Assembly (NCBI RefSeq): GCF_009674535.1
Contig: NZ_WKJK01000001.1
Span: forward strand, 310,001-374,000
DNA length: 64,000 nt
Direction of reading: 5' to 3'
Origin: Duganella guangzhouensis
GTDB lineage: Bacteria; Pseudomonadota; Gammaproteobacteria; Burkholderiales; Burkholderiaceae_D
Of the stretch, positions 30,401-38,814 are shown one piece after another. The notes under the pieces were generated by a model. It did no database searches and had not been told where the DNA came from. It worked only from the letters and a program-made list of their open reading frames with translations. A program made the position numbers and the translations under genes. How positions within the stretch are numbered: the stretch's first letter is position 1; each line of letters opens with the position of its first letter.

Positions 30401-31180
30401 GCTTCCGGCCTGCCGGTGCTGGCCGATCCGGTGCGTTGCGCGCAGGTGCTGGCCAATCTGCTGACCAACGCCGCCAAGTATACCGAGACCGGCGGCCATC
30501 TCGCCGTGCGCGCCTGGCGCGATGGCGCCCAGGTGGTGGTGGAAGTGAAGGATAACGGCATCGGTATTTCGGCCGAGATGATAGGCTCGGTGTTCGAACG
30601 CTTCATGCAGGCGCGCCAGGCGCTGAGCCGCTCGCAGGGCGGGCTGGGTCTGGGGCTGGCGATCGCGCGCAGCATGATGGAGCTGCATGGCGGCAGCGTA
30701 AGCGCCTACAGCGCCGGCGTCGGCTGCGGCAGCACCTTCACGGTGCGCATGCCGGCGCTGCAGGAGCGCAGTCCGGCCGCACAGGAAGGTTCCGAATCGG
30801 CGCCGGCCAGCGCGGCGCCGGGTGGATTGTCGGTGCTGGTGGTGGACGACAACGAGGACGCGGCACGCGCGCTGGCCGAGGCGCTGGAGCTGATGGGCTA
30901 TACAGTGCAGGTGGCTTTCAGCGCACCGGAAGCGCTGGCGCTGGCGCCGCAACTGCGGCCGCAAGTCGGCCTGCTGGACATCGGCCTTCCCGGCATGGAC
31001 GGCTACGAATTGGCGATGCGTTTGCGCCAGTTGCCGGGCATGGATGGCCTGCGCCTGTTCGCTGTCACCGGCTATGGCCAGGATGCGGACCGCCAGCAGG
31101 CGATGAAGGCCGGCTTCGAACACCATCTGACCAAACCGGTGGACCTGGGGCGCCTGGACAGCATGCTGCAACTGACCTGA
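27470..31180 (+). CDS. Soluble double-kinase hybrid histidine kinase (PAS-GAF-HK-REC-PAS-HK-REC)
   Basis: A 1236-residue cytoplasmic protein without membrane helices. Order: PAS-like domain (about 50-170), a GAF-like region (170-320), kinase core 1 with His351 ([12 protein letters not shown]) and its ATPase domain, receiver 1 with Asp662 ([13 protein letters not shown]), a second PAS (about 745-870), kinase core 2 with His885 ([14 protein letters not shown]) and ATPase domain, and receiver 2 with Asp1170 ([11 protein letters not shown]). Two complete kinase cores in one chain are rare, and both have intact catalytic motifs. No Shine-Dalgarno sequence is seen at the ATG. It has no adjacent DNA-binding regulator; its output may be a phosphotransfer protein encoded elsewhere. 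Confidence 0.9.
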   Translation: MSSSLADGIPRFLCAPGELGARIWAHDWGSTPLGPIDGWPHSLKTVVSLMLNSPQPMWMGWGEQVTFLYNDAYIDVLSLAKHPWALGRPTAEVWAEIWHYCGPLTERVFNSGEATMADGVRLFMNRGAFVEETFYSFSYSPVRDESGNVAGLFCANLDVSSRHLNARRMHTLSDMNARTLQEKTVHGACAIAMEAIGRNPDDVPFAQLYLAAPDDGAPARLLQATHGEIAGAAALFEVDAVIASGVSHLIALDPQASPAGLPLGLAGQPHRQALVLPLSGSGRGNNIGALVLGVSAARQLDADYRGFLELIATQAANAIRHARASEDERLRADMLAEVDRAKTQFFSNVSHEFRTPLTLLLGPVNDALEDSSAPLPAPQRERLQLMQRNALRLQKLVNTLLEFSRVQAGRAQASFASIDLAALTTDLASSFRSAIEGAGLRLEVDCAALTAPVYVDPVMWEKIVLNLVSNAFKFTFEGEIRVSQRIVGERLRLEVADTGTGIPHDQLPHLFERFHRVEGARSRTHEGSGIGLALVHDLVTLHGGQIGVESVIGRGTVFSVVIPLGCAHLPAEQLATTPAAVTPAPAAVAAFVSEAEGWTHSHAATVTQVASHGRLLVVDDNADMRDYLRRLLQPHWQIEVCTNGLEALASVERDPPDLILSDVMMPQLDGFGLLAALRAHPATRDIPFMLLSARAGEEARLEGLQAGADDYLVKPFSGRELAARIEVLRLRQRVRGMEAAATRRLQSIFSQAPVAIAILGGPEHVFEQANDYYQQLVGPRPLVGHTVRAAFPELASQGIYELLDGVLATGQPYVGRSVLLRLRRIPDQPPAECWFDFVYQPLLDETGKPHGVAVVAFEVTELATAKRAAEAANRAKDEFLAMLGHELRNPLAPIVTALQLMRMRGGDYAIKERAVIERQTKHLVALVDDLLDVARVAEGKIQLRRQVIEMADVVARAIETASPLIEQKRHELTVQVPASGLPVLADPVRCAQVLANLLTNAAKYTETGGHLAVRAWRDGAQVVVEVKDNGIGISAEMIGSVFERFMQARQALSRSQGGLGLGLAIARSMMELHGGSVSAYSAGVGCGSTFTVRMPALQERSPAAQEGSESAPASAAPGGLSVLVVDDNEDAARALAEALELMGYTVQVAFSAPEALALAPQLRPQVGLLDIGLPGMDGYELAMRLRQLPGMDGLRLFAVTGYGQDADRQQAMKAGFEHHLTKPVDLGRLDSMLQLT

Positions 31181-31187
31181 TACTTAA

Positions 31188-31216
31188 ACCTTGGTATGAG
31201 TTGGCATAACCAAGGT
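31188..31216. terminator. Strong hairpin between kinase and GGDEF/EAL genes
   Basis: ACCTTGGTATG and CATAACCAAGGT (31188-31216) form an 11-bp stem with one bulged A and a small loop, starting 7 bp after the kinase stop. There is no T-tract, so it may slow or end transcription or protect the 3' end. It could also be a regulator site for the next gene, whose start is 62 bp away. Confidence 0.45.
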
Positions 31217-31278
31217 CCGATTTCGCGCCATCCCTCCTGATTCTATATTGACGCTTGCAGTCAATCAGGGAGGGGTTT

Positions 31279-34044
31279 ATGTTCGTTCAACATTACAAAC
31301 AGCTCAAACAGTTGCCCGGCTTGCGCACCGGCGCAGCCGAGTGGCTGATGCTGGGCTTTGTGCTGGCACTCAGCGGTTTGCTGATCGCGTACTTCGTGTG
31401 GAACGAACGCGGTCTGCTGCTGGCTTCCAACGTCGAGCGCATGCGCCTGCAAACGCTGATCATCGACGAAAATCTCAGTCATCAGCTGGACGGCGTGCGC
31501 AGTGCGCTGGACAGTGTGCGTGGCGCGCTGCGGCCGGGCAGCCTGTGCACCGCCGATTGCCGCCGCACGTTGCTGCAGTCGCTCAAGCGCGCCATGCCCG
31601 GGGTGCGCGCGTTGCTGGTGTTGGATCGCAAGGGCGCCATCGTGCTGTCCGACGACGATTTGCGCGATAGCCGCCTGGATGACCACAACTACACCAGCCG
31701 CGTTGAACGCATGCGCGATCCCGACACGCTGTATCTGTCGCAGCCGTACGAAAACACGCCGGGCGTGTTCAATATCAAGCTGTCGATGGCGCTGGTGGGG
31801 CGGGACGGCGCCAACAACGGCGCCGTCAGCGCCATCCTCAATCCGGAATACTTTGACGCCGTGATGCGTTCCGCCCTGTATGCGCCGGACATGAACAGCG
31901 CTATCACCGAGGACAGCGGCCGCCGCATCCTGTTCGTGCCGGCCGATCCGGCCGCCCTGCGCGATACCGGTGCCGCGCCGGATCCGTTCTTCATGCGGCA
32001 TCAGGCCAGCCGGCGCTCGGAGACGGTGCTGGACGGGACCACGGCCAGCGGTGAGCAGCGGCTGGTGGTTCAGCGCACCATGCTGCTGCGCGGCCTGGGG
32101 CTGGACAAGACGCTGGTGGTGAGCCTGGGCCGCAATCAGGCGTTGATCGCGGCCAGTTGGCACAGCATGGCCTGGTCCTGCGCCGTGGCCTGGCTGGTGT
32201 TCGGCCTGACCTCCAGCGGCGCCCTGATGCTGGTGCAGCGGCGCCGCCTGGTGCTGGAAGAACTGGCGGAGGCGCGCTCCGCCGAGCAGGCCGCCGCCGC
32301 TGAAAAAGTGGAGCTGGCGCTGAACGGCGCCAATCTGGGCTTGTGGGAGTGGCAGATGACGGACGATCGCCGCAGCGTGGACGGCCGCGCCGCCGCCATG
32401 CTGGGCTACACCCAGGATGAGCTGAACACCGGCGTGGTTGATTGGCACGGCATGGTCAGGGGCGACGACATTCCCGCCATCGAAGCGGCGCTGGCAGCGC
32501 ATCTGGCCGACAGTTCGCGTTCCTACGAAGCCGAGTACCGCATGCGGCATCGCGCCGGCCACTGGATTTGGGTGCAGAGCCGGGGCAGGGTGGTGGAGCG
32601 CGCGCCGGACGGCACGCCGCTGCGCATGCTGGGCACGCGCATGGACATCAGCGCCCGCAAGCTGGCGGAAGCGGAAATCGCTCACCTGGCTTTCTACGAT
32701 GGCCTGACCAAGCTGCCCAATCGCCGCCTGCTGCTGGACCGCCTGCACCATGCCATCGCCAAGGCCGCGCGCAGCGGCAGTCACGGCGCGGTGCTGTTCG
32801 TCGATCTGGACAACTTCAAGTCGCTCAATGACACCATGGGCCACGACATGGGCGACCGCCTGTTGGAGATGGTGGCGTTCCGCCTGAGCGAGGTGACGCG
32901 CGAGACCGATACCGTGGCGCGCCTGGGCGGCGATGAATTCGTGATCCTGCTGGAAGAGCTGGGCGAAGAGCAGCAGCAGGCGATGGGCAACGCCGCCGCC
33001 GTCGCCGGCAAGGTGTTGGAGTCGCTGAGCCGCGGCTACACGCTGGAAGCGCATGAACTGCGCAGCACGCCCAGCATCGGCGTGGTGTTGTTCGGCGCCG
33101 AGCACCACACCATCAACGACCTGCTGCGCCAGGCCGACATGGCGATGTACGAGGCCAAGGCGGCCGGTCGCGCCACCTTCCGCTTCTTCGATCCGCACAT
33201 GCAGGTGGCGCTGGACGCTTCCGCCACACTGGAGGCCGACCTGCGCTACGCCTTGCAGCGCGGCGAGCTGCGGCTGTACTACCAGCCGGTGGTGGACAAT
33301 GCCGGCCGCGTCACCGGCGTGGAGGCGCTGCTGCGCTGGCAGCATCCGCAGCGCGGCTTGATTGGGCCGGGCGAATTCATCCCGCAGGCCGAGAAGTCCG
33401 GCTTGATCGTCGATCTGGGCGAGTGGGTACTGGAGACGGCCTGCCGCCAGCTGGTGCAGTGGGCGTCGGAGCCGGATAGCGCGCACCTGAGCATGGCCGT
33501 CAACGTCAGCGCGCGGCAGTTCCGCCAGACCGCATTCGTCGATCAGGTGCTGGCGGTGCTGGACCGCACCGGCGCCGATCCGCGCCGGCTCAAGCTGGAG
33601 CTCACCGAAAGCATGCTGTTGACCGACATGGATGACGTGATCGCAAAGATGACAACATTGAAAGCACACGGCGTTGGCTTCGCGCTGGACGATTTCGGCA
33701 CCGGCTACTCGTCGCTCAGCTATCTGAAGCTGCTGCCCATCGACCAGCTGAAGATAGACCGCTCCTTCGTGCACGACATGCTGCACACCCGTCATGCGTC
33801 CAGTATCGTGCGCGCCATCATCACACTGGCCTACAGCATGGACCTGGCGGTGGTGGCGGAGGGCGTGGAAACGCGCGAGCAGTGGTCGGAGCTGGAGGCG
33901 TTTGGCTGCAACGCTTTCCAGGGCTATCTGTTCGGCCGGGCGGCGCCGCTGGCGGAGCTGGAACTGGCTGTACTCCCCGCCGGTCTCGCCGACTGTACTC
34001 CTTCCACTGCTGCCGCCGACGCTATGCTGGCACCATCGATATAA
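31279..34044 (+). CDS. Membrane c-di-GMP enzyme: Cache-like sensor, PAS, GGDEF, EAL
   Basis: A 921-residue protein. Two membrane helices (about 25-45 and 300-320) enclose a double-Cache type periplasmic sensor. A PAS domain follows (about 345-465, ending in the PAC-like TRMDISARKL). The GGDEF domain has an intact RLGGDEF (550-554), so it may make c-di-GMP. The EAL domain begins at Glu682 (GVEALLRW) and keeps the [18 protein letters not shown] and EGVE blocks, so it may also degrade it. A GGGAGGGG site fixes the ATG at 31279; the TTG at 31255 is less likely. It lies 12 bp before the ydeP-like gene and may be cotranscribed. Confidence 0.93.
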   Translation: MFVQHYKQLKQLPGLRTGAAEWLMLGFVLALSGLLIAYFVWNERGLLLASNVERMRLQTLIIDENLSHQLDGVRSALDSVRGALRPGSLCTADCRRTLLQSLKRAMPGVRALLVLDRKGAIVLSDDDLRDSRLDDHNYTSRVERMRDPDTLYLSQPYENTPGVFNIKLSMALVGRDGANNGAVSAILNPEYFDAVMRSALYAPDMNSAITEDSGRRILFVPADPAALRDTGAAPDPFFMRHQASRRSETVLDGTTASGEQRLVVQRTMLLRGLGLDKTLVVSLGRNQALIAASWHSMAWSCAVAWLVFGLTSSGALMLVQRRRLVLEELAEARSAEQAAAAEKVELALNGANLGLWEWQMTDDRRSVDGRAAAMLGYTQDELNTGVVDWHGMVRGDDIPAIEAALAAHLADSSRSYEAEYRMRHRAGHWIWVQSRGRVVERAPDGTPLRMLGTRMDISARKLAEAEIAHLAFYDGLTKLPNRRLLLDRLHHAIAKAARSGSHGAVLFVDLDNFKSLNDTMGHDMGDRLLEMVAFRLSEVTRETDTVARLGGDEFVILLEELGEEQQQAMGNAAAVAGKVLESLSRGYTLEAHELRSTPSIGVVLFGAEHHTINDLLRQADMAMYEAKAAGRATFRFFDPHMQVALDASATLEADLRYALQRGELRLYYQPVVDNAGRVTGVEALLRWQHPQRGLIGPGEFIPQAEKSGLIVDLGEWVLETACRQLVQWASEPDSAHLSMAVNVSARQFRQTAFVDQVLAVLDRTGADPRRLKLELTESMLLTDMDDVIAKMTTLKAHGVGFALDDFGTGYSSLSYLKLLPIDQLKIDRSFVHDMLHTRHASSIVRAIITLAYSMDLAVVAEGVETREQWSELEAFGCNAFQGYLFGRAAPLAELELAVLPAGLADCTPSTAAADAMLAPSI

Positions 34045-34056
34045 GGAGCATCGGGC

Positions 34057-36369
34057 ATGGCTGAGAATAACAAGCAAGGACGCATACAACCCTACCACCA
34101 CGCCGCCGCCGGCTGGGGCGCGCTTAAGTACGTGGCCATCAATCTGGTCAAGGAGCGCGTCAGCGGCATCAATTATAAATCGCTGCTGGCGCAGAACCAG
34201 CCGGACGGTTTCGACTGTCCCGGCTGCGCATGGCCGGACCGCGAGCATGCGTCCACCTTCGAGTTTTGCGAAAACGGTGTGAAGGCGGTGGCGGCCGAAT
34301 CCACCAGCAAGCGCGTGACGCCGGACTTCTTTGCCGCCCACACGGTGGCGCAGCTGCTGGAACAGTCGGACTATGAGCTGGAGCAGCACGGCCGGCTCAC
34401 GCACCCCATGGTCTACGACGCCGCCAGCGATAAATATCAGCCCATCGCCTGGGACGATGCTTTCCGCCTGATCGCTACCGAGCTGAATGCGCTGGACCAC
34501 CCGGACCAGGCATCGTTCTACACCTCCGGCCGCGCCAGCAACGAGGCGGCTTTTCTGTATCAGCTGTTCGTGCGCGCCTACGGCACCAATAACTTCCCGG
34601 ATTGCTCCAACATGTGTCACGAAGCCACCAGCCGTGGCCTGCCCGGCACGGTGGGCATCGGCAAGGGAACGGTGACGCTGGACGATTTCGAGCATGCCGA
34701 TACGCTGCTGATTTTCGGCCAGAACCCGGCTACCAACCATCCGCGCATGCTGGGCGAGTTGCGCGAATGCGCGCGCCGTGGCGCCACCATCGTCTCCATC
34801 AATCCGCTGCGCGAGCGTGGACTGGAGCGCTTCACCAGCCCGCAGCATCCGCTCGAAATGCTGACCATGTCCAGCACGCCTATCAGCTCGATGTTTGTGC
34901 AACCGCGTCTGGGCGGCGACTTCGCGCTGATCAAGGCGGTGGCCAAGCGGGTGCTGGAGATGGACGACAGGGCGGTGCTGATCGGCGTGCGGCGTGTGCT
35001 GGATGTGGATTTCATCGAACAGCACACCACCGGCTTTGCCGAATTCGCGCGCGATCTGCGGGCGGAGAAGTGGTCGCTGCTGCTGGAAGAATGCGGCGTG
35101 CCGCGCGCGCAGATCGAGCAACTGGCCGACATCTTCATTCGCGGCGAACGCGTGATCGCTACCTGGGGCATGGGGCTGACGCAGCACAAGCATTCGGTGC
35201 CGACGGTGCAGATGCTGTCCAACCTGATGATGATGCGCGGGCAGATCGGCAAGCAGGGCGCGGGACTGTGCCCGGTGCGTGGCCACTCCAACGTGCAGGG
35301 CGACCGCACGGTGGGTATCGAGGAGCGTCCAAGCACTGCTTTCCTGGACCGCATGGAGCGTGTGTTCGGCTTTGCCCAGCCGCGCCATCATGGGTTGGAT
35401 GTGGTGGCCACCATCGAGGCCATGCAGAAGGGCGAGGTGAAGGTCTTCATCGGCCTGGGTGGCAATTTCGCGATGGCGACGCCGGACACGCCGCTGACCT
35501 TCAAGGCGCTGCAATCGTGCGCGCTGACGGTGCACATCGCCACCAAGCTGAATCGCAGTCACTTGATCCACGGCCGCAAGGCGCTGATCCTGCCGACGCT
35601 GGGCCGCACCGAGATCGATGTCCAGAACGGCGTGCCGCAAGGCGTGACGGTGGAAGACTCAATGAGCATGGTGCACATCTCTTATGGCCTGAACAAGCCG
35701 GCATCGCCGGAGCTGCTGTCCGAGATCGCCATCGTCGCGCGCATGGCCGAGGCCACGCTGGGTACGCGCTATCAGTTGCCGTGGCAGGCGTATCGCGATG
35801 ATTACGCCCGCATCCGTGACGATATCGAAAAAGTGTTCGATGATTTTTACGATTACAACGCGCGCGTGGCCAAACCGGGCGGCTTCCATCTGAAGGTGGC
35901 CTCGCGTGAGCGCGAATGGAAGACCGACAGCGGCAAGGCGCAGTTCGTGCCGCACAGGGTTGAACTGGACACGCCGATTCGCCGCGCCCGCGCCCAACAT
36001 GGCGAGCGTCTGATGGTGATGATGACCACCCGTTCGCACGACCAGTACAACACCACCATCTACGCGCTGGACGACCGTTATCGCGGCGTGTTTGGCATGC
36101 GCCGGGTGATCTTCATCAACCAGGCCGATATCGACATGCTGGGCATGAAGAGCGGCGACTGGGTGGACGTGCAAAGCGTGTGGGACGACGGCGTGGAGCG
36201 TCGTGCCGACGGCTTCATGCTGGTCGCCTACGATATCCCGCGCGGCTGCATCGGCGCCTACTACCCGGAGACCAATCCGCTGGTGCCGCTGGCCAGCGTG
36301 GCCGATGGCGCCGGCACCCCGACCTCGAAGTCGATCCCTGTCCTTCTGACACCCGCGGGCGCATCATGA
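34057..36369 (+). CDS. FdhF/YdeP family molybdopterin oxidoreductase
   Basis: A 770-residue protein of the YdeP branch of formate dehydrogenase alpha-subunit-like enzymes. It has the YdeP mark CPGCAWPD (Cys54, Cys57) in place of a full four-cysteine Fe-S motif at the N-terminus, and DCSNMCHEATS for the molybdenum-binding region, then NPATNHPRMLGELR and the C-terminal molydopterin-binding domain (TRSHDQYNTTIYALDDRYRG). Its substrate is unknown; E. coli YdeP belongs to the EvgA acid-resistance regulon. A GGAG site precedes the ATG. Its stop overlaps the bestrophin gene by ATGA. Confidence 0.92.
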   Translation: MAENNKQGRIQPYHHAAAGWGALKYVAINLVKERVSGINYKSLLAQNQPDGFDCPGCAWPDREHASTFEFCENGVKAVAAESTSKRVTPDFFAAHTVAQLLEQSDYELEQHGRLTHPMVYDAASDKYQPIAWDDAFRLIATELNALDHPDQASFYTSGRASNEAAFLYQLFVRAYGTNNFPDCSNMCHEATSRGLPGTVGIGKGTVTLDDFEHADTLLIFGQNPATNHPRMLGELRECARRGATIVSINPLRERGLERFTSPQHPLEMLTMSSTPISSMFVQPRLGGDFALIKAVAKRVLEMDDRAVLIGVRRVLDVDFIEQHTTGFAEFARDLRAEKWSLLLEECGVPRAQIEQLADIFIRGERVIATWGMGLTQHKHSVPTVQMLSNLMMMRGQIGKQGAGLCPVRGHSNVQGDRTVGIEERPSTAFLDRMERVFGFAQPRHHGLDVVATIEAMQKGEVKVFIGLGGNFAMATPDTPLTFKALQSCALTVHIATKLNRSHLIHGRKALILPTLGRTEIDVQNGVPQGVTVEDSMSMVHISYGLNKPASPELLSEIAIVARMAEATLGTRYQLPWQAYRDDYARIRDDIEKVFDDFYDYNARVAKPGGFHLKVASREREWKTDSGKAQFVPHRVELDTPIRRARAQHGERLMVMMTTRSHDQYNTTIYALDDRYRGVFGMRRVIFINQADIDMLGMKSGDWVDVQSVWDDGVERRADGFMLVAYDIPRGCIGAYYPETNPLVPLASVADGAGTPTSKSIPVLLTPAGAS

Positions 36370-37286
36370 TCGTTCGTCCGACAACCAACTGGTTGCGGAT
36401 GCTGTTCGTATGGAATGGCTCCGTACTCAAGACCATTGTGCCGCAACTGCTGATTATCCTGGCGATCAGCGTGCTGGCGGTATGGACCAGCGGTCACGTA
36501 TTTGGCAGTAAGGTGCCGCTGGATACTGTGCCGTTTCCGCTGGTCGGCGTCAGCCTGGCGATCTTCCTGGCTTTCCGTAACAACGCCGCTTATGCGCGTT
36601 ATGTGGAGGCGCGGCAGATCTGGGGCCGCATCCTGATCGCGGCGCGCGCGCTGACTTCGCAGGTCATTAACTATCTGCCGGCGGATGGTGATGGCTTTGA
36701 GCGCAAGTTGTTCGTGCAGCGGCTGATCGCTTTCGTCTATGCGCTCACGCACCAGTTGCGCAATACCGATCCGACAGTGGATCTGGCGCGTTATCTGCCC
36801 GCCGCCGAGGCACGCGAGCTGGCTGGCATGGAGTACATCCCGGTGGCCTTGCTGGATCGGCTGCGGCTGATGCTGTCGCGCGCCGGCCGCCAGCGCGGCG
36901 AGGGCGAGCCGCTGTTGTGGATACTGGACGCGCAGGTCAGCGAGCTGGCGGCCGCCGTCGGCGGTTGCGAGCGGATTTCGAATACCCCGATTCCGTTTGC
37001 CTACGGCGTGCTGGTGCATCGCACCGTCTATCTGTACTGCTTCATGCTGCCATTCGGCCTGGTGGCCGATCTGGGGATGGCGACGCCGCTGGTGTGCGTG
37101 TTTGTGGCCTACACGCTGTTTGCGCTGGAAGCCATCGCGCAGGAGATATCGGAGCCGTTCGGCACCGATCCGAATTGCCTGGCGCTGAATGCGATGACGC
37201 GCAATATCGAGCGTTCGCTGCTGGAGCAGTGCGGCGAGCAGTTGCCGGAACAGCTGCAGCCGTGCGATCGCTATAACGTGTCGTGA
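36366..37286 (+). CDS. Bestrophin family anion channel (UPF0187)
   Basis: A 306-residue membrane protein. Its N-terminus MIVRPTTNWLRMLFVWNGSVLKTIVPQLL and the block FPLVGVSLAIFLAFRNNAAYARYVEARQIWG are typical of bacterial bestrophins, as is the late motif IPFAYGVLVHRTVYLYCFMLPFGL. Homologues form pentameric chloride or cation channels in the inner membrane. The start overlaps the ydeP-like stop by 4 bp, which implies translational coupling. A longer frame open from 36180 is only read-through of the coding region in another frame. It converges on the MocR gene, overlapping it by 16 bp. Confidence 0.9.
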   Translation: MIVRPTTNWLRMLFVWNGSVLKTIVPQLLIILAISVLAVWTSGHVFGSKVPLDTVPFPLVGVSLAIFLAFRNNAAYARYVEARQIWGRILIAARALTSQVINYLPADGDGFERKLFVQRLIAFVYALTHQLRNTDPTVDLARYLPAAEARELAGMEYIPVALLDRLRLMLSRAGRQRGEGEPLLWILDAQVSELAAAVGGCERISNTPIPFAYGVLVHRTVYLYCFMLPFGLVADLGMATPLVCVFVAYTLFALEAIAQEISEPFGTDPNCLALNAMTRNIERSLLEQCGEQLPEQLQPCDRYNVS

Positions 37287-38707
37287 TCCAGCAGCTCGCC
37301 GGCCAGCAGGCCGAGGGTGCGCACCGCCGCCTCCACTTCAGGCGTCCATGGATAACTGTAGTTCAGGCGGATGCAGTGCTGGAAAGCGTCGCCGGTGGCG
37401 AAGATGTTACCGGCGCCAATGCTGATGCCGCGTTCCTGCGCCCGCGCGTACAGCTCCAGCGCCCGCACGCTATCCGGCAACGTCACCCACAGCAGATAAC
37501 CGCCGGCCGGCGTGGAAACGCTGGTCCCGTCCGGGAAGAAGCGCCGGACTGCCGCCGCCATGATGCTGGCCTGCTGCGCATAGGCCTTGCGCACCTTGCG
37601 CAGATGGTAGTCGTAGCCGTCATTCTTCAGGTACTCGGCAATCGCCAGTTGCGGCAACGCCGGCGTGTTCAGCGTGTTCAGGAACTTCAGTTTTTCCACC
37701 TGTGCCTTGTAGCGGCCGGGCAGCGTCCAGCCGATGCGGTTGGCGGGGCTGAGCGTCTTGGAGAAGGAATTGCAGTGCAGGACCAGGCCGCGCGTGTCGT
37801 AGTTCTTCAGCGAGCTGGGATGCACGTCGCCGTAATACAGCTCGTGATAGACGTCGTTCTCGATCACCGGCACGTCGTGGCGGGCCAGCATTTCCACCAT
37901 GGCGCGCTTGCGCTCATCGCTCATCTGGTAGCCCAGCGGATTCTGGAAGTTGGGCATGACCATGCAGGCCACCACGCCTTGTTCAACGATAGCGCGCTCC
38001 AGCGCTTGCAGGTCGATGCCTAGCGCCGGGTCGGTGGTTATCTCCACCACCCGCATGCCCATGCGTTCGATGGCCTGGATCAGCGCGTAGTAGGTGGGCG
38101 ATTCCACCGCGATGGCGCTGCCCGGCGCCGCCACCGCCTGCAGGCACAGATTGATCGCTTCGGTGGCGCCGGTGGTGACGATGATTTCGCCGGCATCCAC
38201 CGCCAGCCCGTTTTCCAGGTGGCGGCGCGCGATTTGCCGTATCAGTTCCGGATTCCCCGGCGGCAGATCGGCCGTCATGCCCATCTGGCCGACTCGGCGC
38301 GCCAGGCTGTTGGCGTATTGGTTGAGCTTCACCCACGGGAACGCGGCGGGATCGGGGTAGGGTGAGCCTAGCGGCACGCTGCCCTGGTTGATGGAGCGTA
38401 GCGTGGTGAGTACGAATTCGCTGGTGTCCAGCGTTTCGCCGCGCGCCATCTGGGCCGGCGCCGGCGGCTCGCTGGCGGTGGCGGTGGCCTGCACGGCCGG
38501 TTTGCGGCGCACGAAATAGCCGGATTGCGGCCGGCTCTCGATCAAGCCCTGGCTTTCCAGCAGCAGGAAAGCGCGGATCACGGTCGAGACGCTCAGGTTG
38601 TGATGCTGGCTGGTTTGCCGCACCGAGGGGATCTTTTCTCCCTCGCGGATCACGCCCTGGGCGATCTGGCTGGCGATATCGGCGGCCAGGGTTTCGTACA
38701 ATTTCAC
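37271..38707 (-). CDS. MocR-type regulator: GntR winged helix fused to PLP aminotransferase domain
   Basis: A 478-residue protein. Residues 1-75 form a GntR helix-turn-helix (KLYETLAADIASQIAQGVIREGEKIPSVRQTSQ); the rest is a fold-type I aminotransferase-like domain with the PLP lysine in NSFSKTLSPANRIGW and TTGATEAINLCLQ for the cofactor phosphate. MocR proteins use PLP or an aldimine as effector. The start taken is the GTG at 38707 with a GGAG site 8 bp upstream; the ATG at 38758 would add 17 residues without support. It is divergent from a FixL-like kinase gene at 38815, so it may control that gene as well as itself. Confidence 0.9.
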   Translation of the reverse strand: MKLYETLAADIASQIAQGVIREGEKIPSVRQTSQHHNLSVSTVIRAFLLLESQGLIESRPQSGYFVRRKPAVQATATASEPPAPAQMARGETLDTSEFVLTTLRSINQGSVPLGSPYPDPAAFPWVKLNQYANSLARRVGQMGMTADLPPGNPELIRQIARRHLENGLAVDAGEIIVTTGATEAINLCLQAVAAPGSAIAVESPTYYALIQAIERMGMRVVEITTDPALGIDLQALERAIVEQGVVACMVMPNFQNPLGYQMSDERKRAMVEMLARHDVPVIENDVYHELYYGDVHPSSLKNYDTRGLVLHCNSFSKTLSPANRIGWTLPGRYKAQVEKLKFLNTLNTPALPQLAIAEYLKNDGYDYHLRKVRKAYAQQASIMAAAVRRFFPDGTSVSTPAGGYLLWVTLPDSVRALELYARAQERGISIGAGNIFATGDAFQHCIRLNYSYPWTPEVEAAVRTLGLLAGELLDHDTL

Positions 38708-38814
38708 GCTTTTTCTCCATCCGACAGGTTCAGGCTCATACCGAAGTATAGGGTGCAAGCGGGGAAAACCTCACTATAATTGGGGTAGTTGCCAATATAA
38801 CCAAAAGGATAGGC

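Noticed and set aside
31261..35640. A 1459-codon open frame on the minus strand opposite the GGDEF/EAL and YdeP genes
   Set aside because: The plus strand codes for two clear family proteins here. The antisense translation is rich in His, Arg, Gln and Ala with no recognisable domain, as is usual opposite GC-rich genes.
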